Assembly (NCBI GenBank): GCA_965268675.1
Contig: OZ254179.1
Coordinates: 992,001-1,056,000, forward strand
DNA: 64,000 nucleotides
Direction of reading: 5' to 3'
Origin: AAA044-D11 sp009705075
GTDB lineage: Bacteria; Actinomycetota; Actinomycetes; Nanopelagicales; Nanopelagicaceae
Part shown: piece after piece, positions 8,044 through 16,828 of the stretch
Numbering within the stretch: position 1 is the stretch's first letter
Layout: every line of letters begins with the position of its first letter
Notes under the pieces: model-generated
The model's input: the letters and a program-made list of their open reading frames with translations, nothing else
Told to the model about the DNA's origin: nothing
Database searches by the model: none
Made by a program: the position numbers and the translations under genes

Positions 8044-10026
8044 CCGCTTTAAAGATTCACGTATTACTGCGCCATCACTTGTGCGCCAAAATGGTGGCAT
8101 CGAATTCAATAGAACCGAGCCATAGCGCTTCGTGATTATTCGGGAATCTAATATTGCAACAACTCCTCGATCATCCAGCGATCTAATCAAACGTCCAGTT
8201 CCTTGGGCTAAAAGCAGTGCTGCTCTTGGCAATGAAACCTGCATAAAACCACTTCCACCTGCAGCGTCTGCTTCGGCAGCTCGCGCACTCATTACGGGTT
8301 CATCTGGTCTTGGAAATGGAATGCGATCTATCGCAACAAGTGTGCAGGACGGACCAGGAACATCAATTCCCTGCCAAAGTGAAATCGTGCCAAGCAGAAT
8401 TGACTTCGGATCTTTTGCAAAGCGTTCAACTAGCGTGCCAACGCTATCCCCACGTTTTTGAGTGATGATTGGAATTTCAAGTTCGGCTAGAACTTTGCGC
8501 AGATATTCATCGGCCATTTCAACGCCACGCCAAGAAGAAAAGAGCGCAAGTGTGCGGCCACCAGCGGCATCAATTAGTTCGGCAAGTTCGGTCAGCGCTT
8601 CTTTACTAGGGCCATCTCGACCAGGTTCTGGAATATGTTTTGGTAGATATAACGCGCCCTGTTTAGCAAAATCAAATGGCGAACCCACATCCAACATCTG
8701 CACATTTGCGGGATCGATTTCACCAGCCTCAAATTCATCTTCATCCTCTGAATCCTCGCCATTAGATTCGTTAACGACAAAACCAATTGATTTAGCGATT
8801 GAATCGAAGGATTTGCCAACAGAAAGTGTGGCACTTGTTGCAATTACCGGGGTCTCTGTCAATAGATTTGCCCGAAGCACTTGCGATACTGATAGTGGCG
8901 CTAAATAGAGCGTGGAATAAGTTGGTTCGAACCACATAACTTGATGGCCACTTGGCTTTAACATTTTCGTTGCAGTTTGCTGAACCTCATTTGTTGCACC
9001 TTTTACTCGGGCCCGCTCTGCCATTGAGTCTGGATTGATCACATCAGAATCAGCATTTATGAGAGCAACTACTGCGGCTGAAGCCTCTTTAACTTTACGA
9101 ATCGGTGCCTCTAATTGTGCAGGTAATTCTGGCAAGCGCCCTGCTTTACTTGGATCATTTCGAACATCAGCAGCAAAATCTGTTAGCGCTTCGGCAAAAT
9201 TATCGGCAGCCTTTGCAAAGGCATCTGAAGCCTTGCCAGGTAGATGTTTCTTCGCCATCTTCGCAGCTCGCTCAACCCGTGCCGCAGTTAGCTCCTCTGT
9301 CACGGCTTGCGTTGTGCGATCCATAAATTCATGGGCTTCATCCAAAATTACTGCATCGCGTTCGGGCAAAATTGGATGTGAGTCAACAATTTCAATTGCG
9401 AGAAGCGTGTGATTTGTTACGACTACATCTGCGGTCTGGGCTTTGGCTTTGGCATTAACCGCAAAACATTTTGAGCCATATGCGCAATCATCTTTACCAA
9501 TACATTCGCGCCCCGAAACTGAATTGGCATACCAAACTCTACGATCTACATCTGGTGCATCGTCGCGGTCCCCAGATACACCAGGCGTTTCCGCCCATGC
9601 CCGCAAGCGTTTTGCGTCTTTTTCAAGGGTTCCGATTTCCAATAAAACTTCGCCATCAGGATCGGCCTCTGCACTGTTCATTTTCTGCAAACATAAATAG
9701 TTTCCGACGCCTTTATAAACTGCGAAAGTTAATTCACGGCCGAGCTCTTTCTCAAGGGCGCCCTTAATCTTAGGTAAATCTCGCTCTACTAACTGTCTCT
9801 GAAGTGCAAGAGTTGCCGTCGCTACTAAGACTTTCTTGCCGTGAACAAGTGCAGGAACTAAATAGGCCAGTGATTTTCCAGTTCCAGTACCGGCCTGCAC
9901 TAATAAGTGGTGGCGATCTGAGAGGGCATTAGCAACTGCTTCAGCCATTTCAATCTGACCTTCACGGGGTTGGCCACCAATAGCTTCGACTGCAGCATCA
10001 AGTGCTTTGCGCATTTTCTCAATCAT
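8011..10026 (-). CDS. dinG: DinG/XPD-type ATP-dependent DNA helicase
   Basis: A 671-residue SF2 helicase of the DinG family, acting on DNA repair or replication intermediates such as R-loops and D-loops. Visible motifs: Walker A QAGTGTGKSLAYLVPA near residue 45, an iron-sulfur cysteine set (one Cys near YLCLQ, then ECIGKDDCAYGSKC), DEAH box VILDEAHEFMD, and the late motif QGTGRLIRS. An acidic insert (SNGEDSEDEDEFEAGE) is specific to this copy. No LexA box is seen close to the start. Nothing suggests it is damaged. Confidence 0.9.
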   Translation of the reverse strand: MIEKMRKALDAAVEAIGGQPREGQIEMAEAVANALSDRHHLLVQAGTGTGKSLAYLVPALVHGKKVLVATATLALQRQLVERDLPKIKGALEKELGRELTFAVYKGVGNYLCLQKMNSAEADPDGEVLLEIGTLEKDAKRLRAWAETPGVSGDRDDAPDVDRRVWYANSVSGRECIGKDDCAYGSKCFAVNAKAKAQTADVVVTNHTLLAIEIVDSHPILPERDAVILDEAHEFMDRTTQAVTEELTAARVERAAKMAKKHLPGKASDAFAKAADNFAEALTDFAADVRNDPSKAGRLPELPAQLEAPIRKVKEASAAVVALINADSDVINPDSMAERARVKGATNEVQQTATKMLKPSGHQVMWFEPTYSTLYLAPLSVSQVLRANLLTETPVIATSATLSVGKSFDSIAKSIGFVVNESNGEDSEDEDEFEAGEIDPANVQMLDVGSPFDFAKQGALYLPKHIPEPGRDGPSKEALTELAELIDAAGGRTLALFSSWRGVEMADEYLRKVLAELEIPIITQKRGDSVGTLVERFAKDPKSILLGTISLWQGIDVPGPSCTLVAIDRIPFPRPDEPVMSARAAEADAAGGSGFMQVSLPRAALLLAQGTGRLIRSLDDRGVVAILDSRIITKRYGSVLLNSMPPFWRTSDGAVIRESLKRLNKDYLEAGQ

Positions 10027-10054
10027 TTACGACCACAGAGCAACCCTATCTTTC

Positions 10055-10339
10055 TTATTTTTCATAGTGAAATCTCGCTGAAATTATTACAAGTGTCGAG
10101 CCATTTATTCGATAAACCAAACGATGGACTTTATCAATTCGTCTGGAAAAAGTTTGCTGGTCATGAAATCTTAATTGTTCAGGAACGCCTATTCCTGAAT
10201 ATGGGTCTCCCATTGCGCTAGCGATCAGTGAATTGATTCGTTCAAGCTTTTTACTATTTCCACTCTCAACCCAGTACTTGATATCTAGTGCTGCCTTTTT
10301 GGTCTGTTCAACCTGGGTAAGTTTCGCCTTACGTGGCAC
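10055..10339 (-). CDS. yoeB: YoeB-family mRNA interferase toxin
   Basis: A 94-residue Txe/YoeB toxin, a RelE-fold ribosome-dependent endoribonuclease that cuts mRNA in the A site. The sequence shows the family pattern KKLERINSLIASAM, GIGVPEQLRF, FSRRIDKVHRLVYRI and the C-terminal SARFHYEK, with the conserved Arg, His and Tyr. It starts at a GTG that overlaps the antitoxin stop by one base (TAGTG), so translation is coupled to the antitoxin. It sits 28 bases from the dinG start. Confidence 0.9.
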   Translation of the reverse strand: MPRKAKLTQVEQTKKAALDIKYWVESGNSKKLERINSLIASAMGDPYSGIGVPEQLRFHDQQTFSRRIDKVHRLVYRINGSTLVIISARFHYEK

Positions 10340-10635
10340 TAGTTGCGTCGTTTAACTTTGTTAGTTTTAGCTTTTGCTTTGGCGGGGGCAACAATTGGAA
10401 ACGTTAGCCGAATGGTTTCACCGCGATCGGCTTGGGCTAACGAATCGAGGAGCCATTCTCTATTTGCTGGTGTTGAGAGCAGATAAGCGGTTTCAATCAT
10501 GGATTCATACTCGCTCTCCGAGATGAGCACGGCATTTCCGCCCTTTGATGTGATTACGACAGGCTTCATATCTTCATTTACTTGTTCAATTAATGGAAAG
10601 AGTTGGGCTCTAGCTTGCGATGCGGTAATTGACAT
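10339..10635 (-). CDS. yefM: YefM-family antitoxin
   Basis: A 98-residue Phd/YefM antitoxin that binds DNA with its N terminus and neutralises YoeB with its C terminus. Family features: MSITASQARAQLFPLIEQVN, PVVITSKGGNAVLISESEYESM and LLSTPANREWLLDSL. A Lys/Ala-rich tail (AKAKAKTNKVKRR) extends past the usual end and may be species-specific. A GAGGGGCG ribosome site precedes the ATG. A repeated ATGGTAC motif just upstream (10655-10675) is a likely autoregulatory operator. Confidence 0.9.
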   Translation of the reverse strand: MSITASQARAQLFPLIEQVNEDMKPVVITSKGGNAVLISESEYESMIETAYLLSTPANREWLLDSLAQADRGETIRLTFPIVAPAKAKAKTNKVKRRN

Positions 10636-10654
10636 TATTTGGCGCCCCTCTTCA

Positions 10655-10675
10655 ATGGTACGAGAAATGGTACCA
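10655..10675 (-). promoter_or_regulatory. Candidate YefM/YoeB operator
   Basis: Two copies of ATGGTAC lie 12 bases apart (10655-10661 and 10667-10673), the second inside the palindrome GGTACC, 20-40 bases upstream of the yefM ATG. Known YefM operators contain short palindromes with a core TGTACA; the similarity of core and position supports a self-regulation site, but no binding data exist here. Confidence 0.4.
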
Positions 10676-10696
10676 CAATCAAATTTGTTAAATTGT

Positions 10697-10731
10697 AAAA
10701 AGCCCTCTGCGCTTTAGGCAGAGGGCTTTTT
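10697..10731 (-). terminator. Intrinsic terminator after nrdJ
   Basis: Perfect stem GCCCTCTGC / GCAGAGGGC with a seven-base loop (GCTTTAG), flanked by A5 on one side and T5 on the other, so it can work in both directions. It lies 18 bases beyond the nrdJ stop and separates nrdJ from the yefM promoter region. Confidence 0.9.
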
Positions 10732-10748
10732 AATTAACTACTTATTGC

Positions 10749-13580
10749 TTATGAACAACCTGAAGTATTTCCGCAACCTTCGCAGACAAAGCATGAACCA
10801 GCCATACGCATCTTCACGCCGCAAGTCATGCAGAGAGGTGCATCTGATTTAACGCCGCTCATCTTCTCGAAGAGTTCCATTGATGATCCAACACCAGCTC
10901 CTGCTGATGGTGCACTTTCAATCTTCACTTGAACCGGTGCCTTTGCAACTGGCTTAAATGATGCGGATTGCGCTGCAGCAGCAACGATCTCTTTGATCGC
11001 TGATGGGTCTGGAGTGTATTCGCCAGTATCAAGTGCACGTTGACGCTCTGATGAGGTGTAAAGACCCATCGCGCTACGTGATTCGAATGGTAAGTAATCA
11101 AGTGCTAGACGACGGAAGATGTAATCCATCATGGATTGCGCCATACGGATATCTGCATCATCTGTCATGCCTGCTGGTTCGAAGCGTAGGTTAGTGAACT
11201 TCTCTACGAAAGTCTCTAGTGGAACTCCGTATTGCAGACCGATTGATACTGCAATTGAGAAGGCATCCATTACTCCGGCAAGGGTTGAACCCTGCTTGCC
11301 AAGCTTTAGGAATACTTCACCAAGTGCGCCATCTGCATATGCACCAGCTGTCATGTAACCCTCGGCGCCGCCAACCATAAATGATGTTGTGATTGATGGA
11401 CGAGACTTTGGTAGACGCTTACGTGTAGCAGTTGGGTGTGCAACATCTGCAACAGCATCTGTTGGTGCACCCTTTGAATCAGATAGTGGTTGTCCGACCT
11501 TACAGTTGTCACGATAAACCGCGAGCGCCTTTAGGCCAAGCTTCCAACCTTCGTAGTAAACCTCTTCGATTTCAGCAACTGTTGCATCTGAAGGCAGGTT
11601 AACTGTCTTTGAGATCGCACCAGATAGGAATGGTTGACATGCAGCCATCATCTTTACGTGGCCCATTGCCGAGATTGAACGGATGCCCATTGCGCAGTCG
11701 AAGATGTCATAGTGCTCTGGCTTTAGGCCAGGTGCGTCGATGATGTTTCCGTTCTCTGCGATGTATTCAACAATTGCTTCGTTGGTCTCATCTGAGTAAC
11801 CAAGCTTCTTAAGTGCTTGTGGAATTGTCTGGTTAACGATCTGCATTGAACCGCCACCGACGAGCTTCTTAAACTTAACTAGAGCAAGATCTGGTTCGAT
11901 ACCTGTTGTATCGCAATCCATCATCAAGCCGATAGTTCCGGTTGGTGCAAGAACTGAAGCTTGGGCGTTGCGCCAGCCATTCTTATCGCCAATCTCAAGG
12001 CACTTTTCCCACTCTTTATTCGCTACTTGCCAGACATCTTGATCAAGTGAGGTAACGCTTCGAGCTGATGCAGATGCATTTGCATGCTTCTTCATTACGC
12101 GAGTGTGCGCTTGTGCGTTGCGAGCGAAGCCAGCATATGGTCCAACGATTCCGGCCAACTCTGCTGAGCGGCGGTATGAAGTTCCGGTCATGAGAGATGT
12201 GATTGCACCAGCTAGTTGGCGGCCACCATCTGAATCGTAAGCAAGACCAGATGCCATCAGTAGCGCACCAAGGTTTGCATACCCGATACCTAGTTGACGG
12301 TAGTTGCGAGTTGTCTCACCGATTGGTTCTGTTGGGAAATCTGCGAAGCAGATTGAGATATCCATTGCAGTGATGATTAGCTCGGTTGCCTTTACAAAGT
12401 TCTTTGCATCGAATGAGCCATTTGATTCTAGGAACTTTAGAAGGTTAAGTGATGCCAAATTACATGATGAGTTATCGAGTGACATATATTCAGAGCAAGG
12501 GTTCGATGCATTGATGCGACCAGTCTCTGGGTTTGTGTGCCAATCGTTGATTGTGTCGTCATATTGAATTCCTGGATCAGCGCAAGCCCAGGCAGCTTCT
12601 GCCATCTTGCGGAATAGTTCACGAGCTTCAACAGTTTCAAGAACTTCACCCGAAGCGCGAGCAACTAGGCCGAACTTTTCGTTGTTCTCATATGCGCGCA
12701 TGAATTCATCTGATACACGAACTGAGTTATTTGCATTCTGATATTGCACAGAAATAATGTCTTTTCCGCCGAGATCCATATCAAAGCCAGCATCGCGAAG
12801 TGCGCGAATCTTGTCCTCTTCGCGGACCTTGGTCTCGATGAACTCTTCGATATCTGGGTGGTTTACATCTAGAACAACCATCTTTGCCGCACGACGAGTT
12901 GCGCCACCTGACTTGATAGTTCCTGCTGATGCGTCAGCACCACGCATAAATGAAACTGGGCCAGATGCTGTTCCGCCAGACTTCAGAAGCTCTTTTGCAG
13001 AACGGATGCGTGAAAGGTTTAGACCAGCGCCTGAACCGCCCTTGAAGATCATTCCCTCTTCGCGATACCAGTTAAGGATTGAATCCATTGTGTCATCTAC
13101 AGAGAGGATGAAACATGCTGAAACTTGCTGTGGCGCATTTGTGCCAACGTTAAACCAGACAGGTGAGTTAAATGAGAAGACCTGGTGCATAAGCATCCAA
13201 GTTAATTCGTGTTCAAAAATTTCGGCATCGGCGTCAGTTGCGAAGTATCCGAAATCTTTTCCGGCCTTGGTGTAGGTAAGAACAACGCGATCGATAACTT
13301 GCTTTAGTGACCATTCACGATTCTCATGTCCTACAGCGCCACGGAAGTATTTTGTTGTAACGATGGTGGATGCATTTACTGACCAGAAGTCTGGATATTC
13401 CACACCTTTTTGTTCGAAGATAACTTCGCCTGATTTCCAGTTGGTCTGTACAACATCGCGACGTTCCCAAGTCACTTCGTCATAAGGGTGCTTTCCAGCA
13501 GTTGTATAAATTCGTTCGAGAGTAAGGCCCTTGCCTAGGGTTTTCTTACTTCCCGCTGCTGGCTTATTGACGATAGACAT
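10749..13580 (-). CDS. nrdJ: Vitamin B12-dependent (class II) ribonucleotide reductase
   Basis: A 943-residue adenosylcobalamin-dependent reductase making deoxyribonucleotides. It contains NSPVWFNVG and SACFILSVDD (first active-site cysteine), NLSRIRSAKE, GRINASNPCSEYMSLDNSSCNLASLNLL (the family's finger loop and active site, within about 360-390), VLAPTGTIGLMMDCDTTGIEPD, and a cysteine-rich tail MTCGVKMRMAGSCFVCEGCG that passes electrons and may bind zinc. Length is as expected for the long NrdJ type. It follows nrdR by 27 bases. No cobalamin riboswitch is seen immediately upstream, so control is probably via NrdR. Confidence 0.95.
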   Translation of the reverse strand: MSIVNKPAAGSKKTLGKGLTLERIYTTAGKHPYDEVTWERRDVVQTNWKSGEVIFEQKGVEYPDFWSVNASTIVTTKYFRGAVGHENREWSLKQVIDRVVLTYTKAGKDFGYFATDADAEIFEHELTWMLMHQVFSFNSPVWFNVGTNAPQQVSACFILSVDDTMDSILNWYREEGMIFKGGSGAGLNLSRIRSAKELLKSGGTASGPVSFMRGADASAGTIKSGGATRRAAKMVVLDVNHPDIEEFIETKVREEDKIRALRDAGFDMDLGGKDIISVQYQNANNSVRVSDEFMRAYENNEKFGLVARASGEVLETVEARELFRKMAEAAWACADPGIQYDDTINDWHTNPETGRINASNPCSEYMSLDNSSCNLASLNLLKFLESNGSFDAKNFVKATELIITAMDISICFADFPTEPIGETTRNYRQLGIGYANLGALLMASGLAYDSDGGRQLAGAITSLMTGTSYRRSAELAGIVGPYAGFARNAQAHTRVMKKHANASASARSVTSLDQDVWQVANKEWEKCLEIGDKNGWRNAQASVLAPTGTIGLMMDCDTTGIEPDLALVKFKKLVGGGSMQIVNQTIPQALKKLGYSDETNEAIVEYIAENGNIIDAPGLKPEHYDIFDCAMGIRSISAMGHVKMMAACQPFLSGAISKTVNLPSDATVAEIEEVYYEGWKLGLKALAVYRDNCKVGQPLSDSKGAPTDAVADVAHPTATRKRLPKSRPSITTSFMVGGAEGYMTAGAYADGALGEVFLKLGKQGSTLAGVMDAFSIAVSIGLQYGVPLETFVEKFTNLRFEPAGMTDDADIRMAQSMMDYIFRRLALDYLPFESRSAMGLYTSSERQRALDTGEYTPDPSAIKEIVAAAAQSASFKPVAKAPVQVKIESAPSAGAGVGSSMELFEKMSGVKSDAPLCMTCGVKMRMAGSCFVCEGCGNTSGCS

Positions 13581-13607
13581 GACTTGTTTCCTTCTTCCGA
13601 CTAGTGA

Positions 13608-14108
13608 TTAATTAACTAAAGTTTTTTGGGAATTTGAATTGCTGTTGCTCGAATTGCTATTTGAAGGAGCCGCGCGGAGAAGTGCGATCTCACCTTCAAA
13701 GTCTTCAAGTGTGGAGAACGAACGATATACCGAGGCAAAGCGTAAGTAGGCGATTTGGTCTAATTCACGGAGTGGCGCGAGGATAGCCATTCCAACTTCT
13801 TGAGCTTCTACTTCTGCCTGGCCGTCAGAGCGAAGAGTCTCTTCAACTCTCTGGGCTAGCAGTGCTAAGTCATCATCATTGACTGGGCGTCCTTGGCAGG
13901 CCTTGGAAACTCCAGATATGACCTTCTCGCGACTAAATGGCTCAGTCGCACCTGATCGCTTGATGATCATGAGGATTGAGGTTTCAGAGGTTGTGAAGCG
14001 GCGATTGCATGAGGTGCATTCGCGGCGGCGGCGAATCAAGGTTCCGTCTTGTCCAGAGCGAGAATCGACGACTCGAGAGTCCTCGCTTCTGCAAAATGGA
14101 CATAGCAT
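13608..14108 (-). CDS. nrdR: Transcriptional repressor NrdR
   Basis: A 166-residue NrdR, which represses ribonucleotide reductase genes in response to ATP/dATP. N-terminal zinc ribbon MLCPFCRSEDSRVVDSR with CTSCNRRF, then the ATP-cone domain (ETSILMIIKRSGATEPFSREKV). The C terminus has a low-complexity Asn/Ser run (SNSNSSNSNSNS) not seen in most NrdR. Encoded directly upstream of nrdJ, its main target. Candidate NrdR boxes lie upstream in the 14109-14265 gap. Confidence 0.95.
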   Translation of the reverse strand: MLCPFCRSEDSRVVDSRSGQDGTLIRRRRECTSCNRRFTTSETSILMIIKRSGATEPFSREKVISGVSKACQGRPVNDDDLALLAQRVEETLRSDGQAEVEAQEVGMAILAPLRELDQIAYLRFASVYRSFSTLEDFEGEIALLRAAPSNSNSSNSNSNSQKTLVN

Positions 14109-14155
14109 TCTTGATTTTCCCCTTTTTTTAGTTTAAGTGCCTAACATACTGGAAA

Positions 14156-14203
14156 ACCACAACTTATGGAACTTAATCGCGGTCTGACCCCTATATGTAG
14201 TAG
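14156..14203 (-). promoter_or_regulatory. Candidate paired NrdR boxes upstream of nrdR-nrdJ
   Basis: CTATATGTAG at 14191-14200 fits the core of the NrdR consensus (CwATATATwG) with one mismatch. A weaker CACAACTTATGG-like site is centred about 31 bases away near 14164, three helical turns, the usual spacing of NrdR box pairs. Position in the only non-coding stretch ahead of nrdR supports it; the second box is weak. Confidence 0.4.
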
Positions 14204-14265
14204 GAACTGTAGACCAAAACTCGAGGGTTTAAAGGAGGCTGAGCGGCGTGTCGGGAAATCTAGGA

Positions 14266-14679
14266 CTATTTAGCGGAATATGCGCCGGTTGAAACCGGAG
14301 AACTCTCCAATATCTCCCATTCGCTTTCCGTGAAGAGGCGCGAGCGCGTCAAGAAGCGTTTACCTTCCGGGGCCTCAAGGGAGAAGCCACCGCCCCTGCC
14401 ATCGACCAGATCAATTGTTAAATGCGTATGTTTCCAATATTCAAATTGCGAAGCTGACATCCAAACCTTTATTGGTTTTTCAATTCCAGTTATTACAAAT
14501 TCGCCAACCAAAACATCTTGGGCGCCAACTTTAAACTCGCCTTCCAAGTAACACATCGGAGAAGACCCGTCACAACATCCACCTGATTGATGAAACATCA
14601 GCGGACCATTGATTGCAGTGAGTTTGCGCAACATTTCTGCGGCAGCCTCGGTGTAATCAACTCGTGACGGGATCTCCAT
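14266..14679 (-). CDS. DUF779 family protein, partner of aldehyde dehydrogenase
   Basis: The protein is 137 residues from the ATG at 14679, chosen because AAAAGGAC lies just upstream and because the longer frame would overlap the upstream gene. It carries the DUF779 hallmark GPLMFHQSGGCCDGSSPMC, whose paired cysteines and glycines are conserved, and a later WKHTHLTIDLVDGRGGGFSLE segment. DUF779 genes are regularly found beside acetaldehyde/aldehyde dehydrogenases, as here, 40 bases after the dehydrogenase. Biochemical role is not established; a metal-binding or accessory function is possible. Confidence 0.8.
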   Translation of the reverse strand: MEIPSRVDYTEAAAEMLRKLTAINGPLMFHQSGGCCDGSSPMCYLEGEFKVGAQDVLVGEFVITGIEKPIKVWMSASQFEYWKHTHLTIDLVDGRGGGFSLEAPEGKRFLTRSRLFTESEWEILESSPVSTGAYSAK

Positions 14680-14719
14680 TGCGTCCTTTTTATTACTTGT
14701 ATATTGCTGGTCGGTGGGC

Positions 14720-16243
14720 TTAAAAGAATCCAAGTTTATTTGGGGAGTAAGAAACTAGCAGATTCTTTGTCTGTTGGTAATGGTCGAGCATCATCTTATG
14801 ATTCTCGCGGCCAATACCTGAAGCCTTATAACCACCAAAGGCAGCTCCAGCTGGATATGCGTGATAGCAGTTGGTCCAAACCCGACCTGCCTGAATTGCG
14901 CGACCTGCGCGATAAGCAGTATTCATATCACGAGTCCAAACGCCAGCACCAAGTCCATACAAGGTGTCATTTGCAATCTCCATGGCATTATCAAAACCAT
15001 CGAACTTAGTTACAGATACAACGGGTCCGAAGATTTCTTCTTGGAAGATACGCATCTTGTTATTGCCTTCAAAGATTGTTGGCATAACGTAATAACCACC
15101 AGCTAGCTCGCCACCGAGATCTGCGCGCTCGCCACCAGTTAGAACTTTCGCTCCCTCTTTCTTACCAATATCTAGGTAGGAAAGGATTTTCTCCAATTGA
15201 TCGGTGCTTGCTTGGGCGCCAATCATGGTTGAAAGATCAAGTGGATGGCCCTGTTTAATCGCCTTGGTTCGCGCGGTTACATCACCCATAAACTTGTCGT
15301 AAATCTTCGCTTCTACAAGCCCACGTGAAGGACAGGTGCAAACTTCGCCCTGGTTTACGGCGAACATTGTGAAGCCTTCCAAAGCCTTGTCATAGAACGC
15401 ATCATCTTGAGCCGCAACATCATTGAAGAAGATATTTGGACTCTTTCCGCCAAGTTCTAGGGTTACCGGAATGATGTTCTCTGATGCATATTGCATGATC
15501 AATCGACCAGTTGAGGTTTCACCGGTAAATGCAATCTTTGCAATACGAGGAGAGGATGCAAGTGGCTTACCTGCTTCAACACCAAACCCGTTAACGATAT
15601 TTAAAACACCATCTGGAATTAGATCCTTAATTAGATCCATCAAGAAGTGAATTGAAACTGGAGTTTGTTCTGCTGGCTTTAGTACAACGCAGTTACCTGC
15701 AGCAAGAGCCGGAGCTAATTTCCAAACTGCCATCAAGATTGGGAAGTTCCAAGGAATAATCTGACCGACTACACCAAGTGGCTCGTGGAAGTGATAAGCA
15801 ACCGTGTCATGATCGAGTTCGCCCGCGCTACCTTCTTGGGCGCGAATTGCTGCGGCGAAATAACGGAAGTGATCGATTGCGAGTGGAATATCAACATATA
15901 ACGCTTCGCGAATTGGCTTGCCATTTTCCCAAGTTTCGGCAACTGCAATTGCTTCTACATTCGCCTCCATACGATCTGCAATTTTGTTCAAGATAATTGC
16001 GCGCTCTGTTGCAGATGTTTTTCCCCACGCAGGCGCAGCAGCATGTGCGGCATCTAGCGCGAGGTCGATATCTGCAGCATTTCCGCGAGAAACTTCGCAG
16101 AACACCTTTCCAGTCACCGGGGTTACATTTTCAAAGTATTGGCCCGATGAAGGCTTTACAAACTTTCCATTAATCCAATGGTCATACCGTGGCAAGAAAA
16201 CTGCCTTACTTCCAGGTTGGCCGGGTGAAACGAAATCTGTCAT
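14720..16243 (-). CDS. NAD-dependent aldehyde dehydrogenase (AldB/ExaC type)
   Basis: A 507-residue aldehyde dehydrogenase oxidising short-chain aldehydes to acids. Key blocks: IIPWNFPILMAVWKLAPALA (NAD fold), FTGETSTGRLIMQYA, general base in VTLELGGKSPNIFF, and the nucleophile Cys in QGEVCTCPSR. The GEVCTCPSR form and the DUF779 neighbour match the AldB/ExaC acetaldehyde dehydrogenase group rather than betaine aldehyde or succinate semialdehyde enzymes. A role in ethanol or acetaldehyde use, or detoxification, is inferred. Confidence 0.9.
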   Translation of the reverse strand: MTDFVSPGQPGSKAVFLPRYDHWINGKFVKPSSGQYFENVTPVTGKVFCEVSRGNAADIDLALDAAHAAAPAWGKTSATERAIILNKIADRMEANVEAIAVAETWENGKPIREALYVDIPLAIDHFRYFAAAIRAQEGSAGELDHDTVAYHFHEPLGVVGQIIPWNFPILMAVWKLAPALAAGNCVVLKPAEQTPVSIHFLMDLIKDLIPDGVLNIVNGFGVEAGKPLASSPRIAKIAFTGETSTGRLIMQYASENIIPVTLELGGKSPNIFFNDVAAQDDAFYDKALEGFTMFAVNQGEVCTCPSRGLVEAKIYDKFMGDVTARTKAIKQGHPLDLSTMIGAQASTDQLEKILSYLDIGKKEGAKVLTGGERADLGGELAGGYYVMPTIFEGNNKMRIFQEEIFGPVVSVTKFDGFDNAMEIANDTLYGLGAGVWTRDMNTAYRAGRAIQAGRVWTNCYHAYPAGAAFGGYKASGIGRENHKMMLDHYQQTKNLLVSYSPNKLGFF

Positions 16244-16269
16244 CTCTCTCCCCTTACAAGCAATAAGAA

Positions 16270-16287
16270 GCGACCAACTCTGGTCGC
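16270..16287 (-). terminator. Hairpin, possible terminator of the LysM gene
   Basis: A seven-base perfect stem GCGACCA / TGGTCGC with loop ACTC, in the gap between the LysM gene and the aldehyde dehydrogenase gene. On the minus strand it is followed by CTTCTTATT, a weak U-rich tract, so it may end the LysM transcript. Confidence 0.45.
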
Positions 16288-16367
16288 CAATTGCTCGAGA
16301 AATTACTCTTTACTGACTCGTTACATAAGGGAGATAGGAAGGGCTGGCACCTATATCTACTTCAGAC

Positions 16368-16679
16368 TTATTTAGCTGAGACCCAGAGCTTGGTTCCTGG
16401 CTCGATATCCATGGAGGCCAAGCCATTGGCAGAAACGATCTGATCAACGACGGATGAGAGATCAGATCGGCCGCCCGTATTTAGCGCCTCGGCAATAGAC
16501 CAGACGGTCTCTCCCGGTGCTACAACTATTTGCATATAACCAGCGGTGCCGGTCTTAACAACTTCAGATGATGCGTTACCGTGATCGGCAAGGGTGCTGC
16601 TGAAACCAGCGCCAATTACTATCATTAGCGATGCGCCAACAAAAGTCCTTGCTAGCTTTCTTCTGCGGTTGTTGCTCAT
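16368..16679 (-). CDS. LysM domain protein divergent from lexA (possible SOS cell-division inhibitor)
   Basis: A 103-residue protein: basic N terminus NNRRRKLAR, one hydrophobic membrane/signal segment (about 10-30), then a LysM domain (about 48-100) with IVVAPGETVWSIAEALN, which binds peptidoglycan. Small LysM membrane proteins next to lexA occur widely in Gram-positive bacteria, where YneA/DivS-type members halt division after DNA damage. Two LexA-type boxes lie between this gene and lexA, one about 50 bases upstream of its ATG. The division-inhibitor role is inference. Confidence 0.75.
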   Translation of the reverse strand: MSNNRRRKLARTFVGASLMIVIGAGFSSTLADHGNASSEVVKTGTAGYMQIVVAPGETVWSIAEALNTGGRSDLSSVVDQIVSANGLASMDIEPGTKLWVSAK

Positions 16680-16730
16680 TTCCTTCTCCTACACAACCTT
16701 GTTGCTAAGAACCGAGGGGATTCGGTTATT

Positions 16731-16744
16731 CGAACAAGTGTTCT
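16731..16744. promoter_or_regulatory. LexA (SOS) box near the LysM gene
   Basis: CGAACAAGTGTTCT matches the Gram-positive SOS consensus CGAACnnnnGTTCG with one mismatch at the last base. It sits about 50 bases upstream of the LysM gene start. Confidence 0.75.
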
Positions 16745-16788
16745 AAAAAGAACTATAGGTCAAGGCACTGACACAATCAAGTCAAAAT

Positions 16789-16802
16789 CGAACAAATGTT
16801 CG
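16789..16802. promoter_or_regulatory. LexA (SOS) box at the lexA promoter
   Basis: CGAACAAATGTTCG is a perfect match to CGAACnnnnGTTCG, and overlaps the expected -35 region of the lexA promoter, allowing autorepression. Confidence 0.9.
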
Positions 16803-16822
16803 CTTTTTTTGAGAATCTGTTC

Positions 16823-16828
16823 TATGCT
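16823..16828 (+). promoter_or_regulatory. -10 element of lexA, probably leaderless
   Basis: TATGCT, six bases ahead of the ATG at 16835, with no Shine-Dalgarno sequence between. Spacing puts the transcript start at or next to the A of the start codon. This decides the start: the upstream ATG at 16796 lies inside the SOS box. Confidence 0.5.

Noticed and set aside
8132..9767. Several long plus-strand frames across the dinG-like gene
   Set aside because: They are opposite-strand shadows of a well conserved helicase gene, with low-complexity Ser/Ala-rich translations.
14249..14293. Short frame starting GTG after AAAGGAGG on the plus strand
   Set aside because: Only 14 codons, unlike any known leader, and it runs into the end of the DUF779 gene on the other strand.
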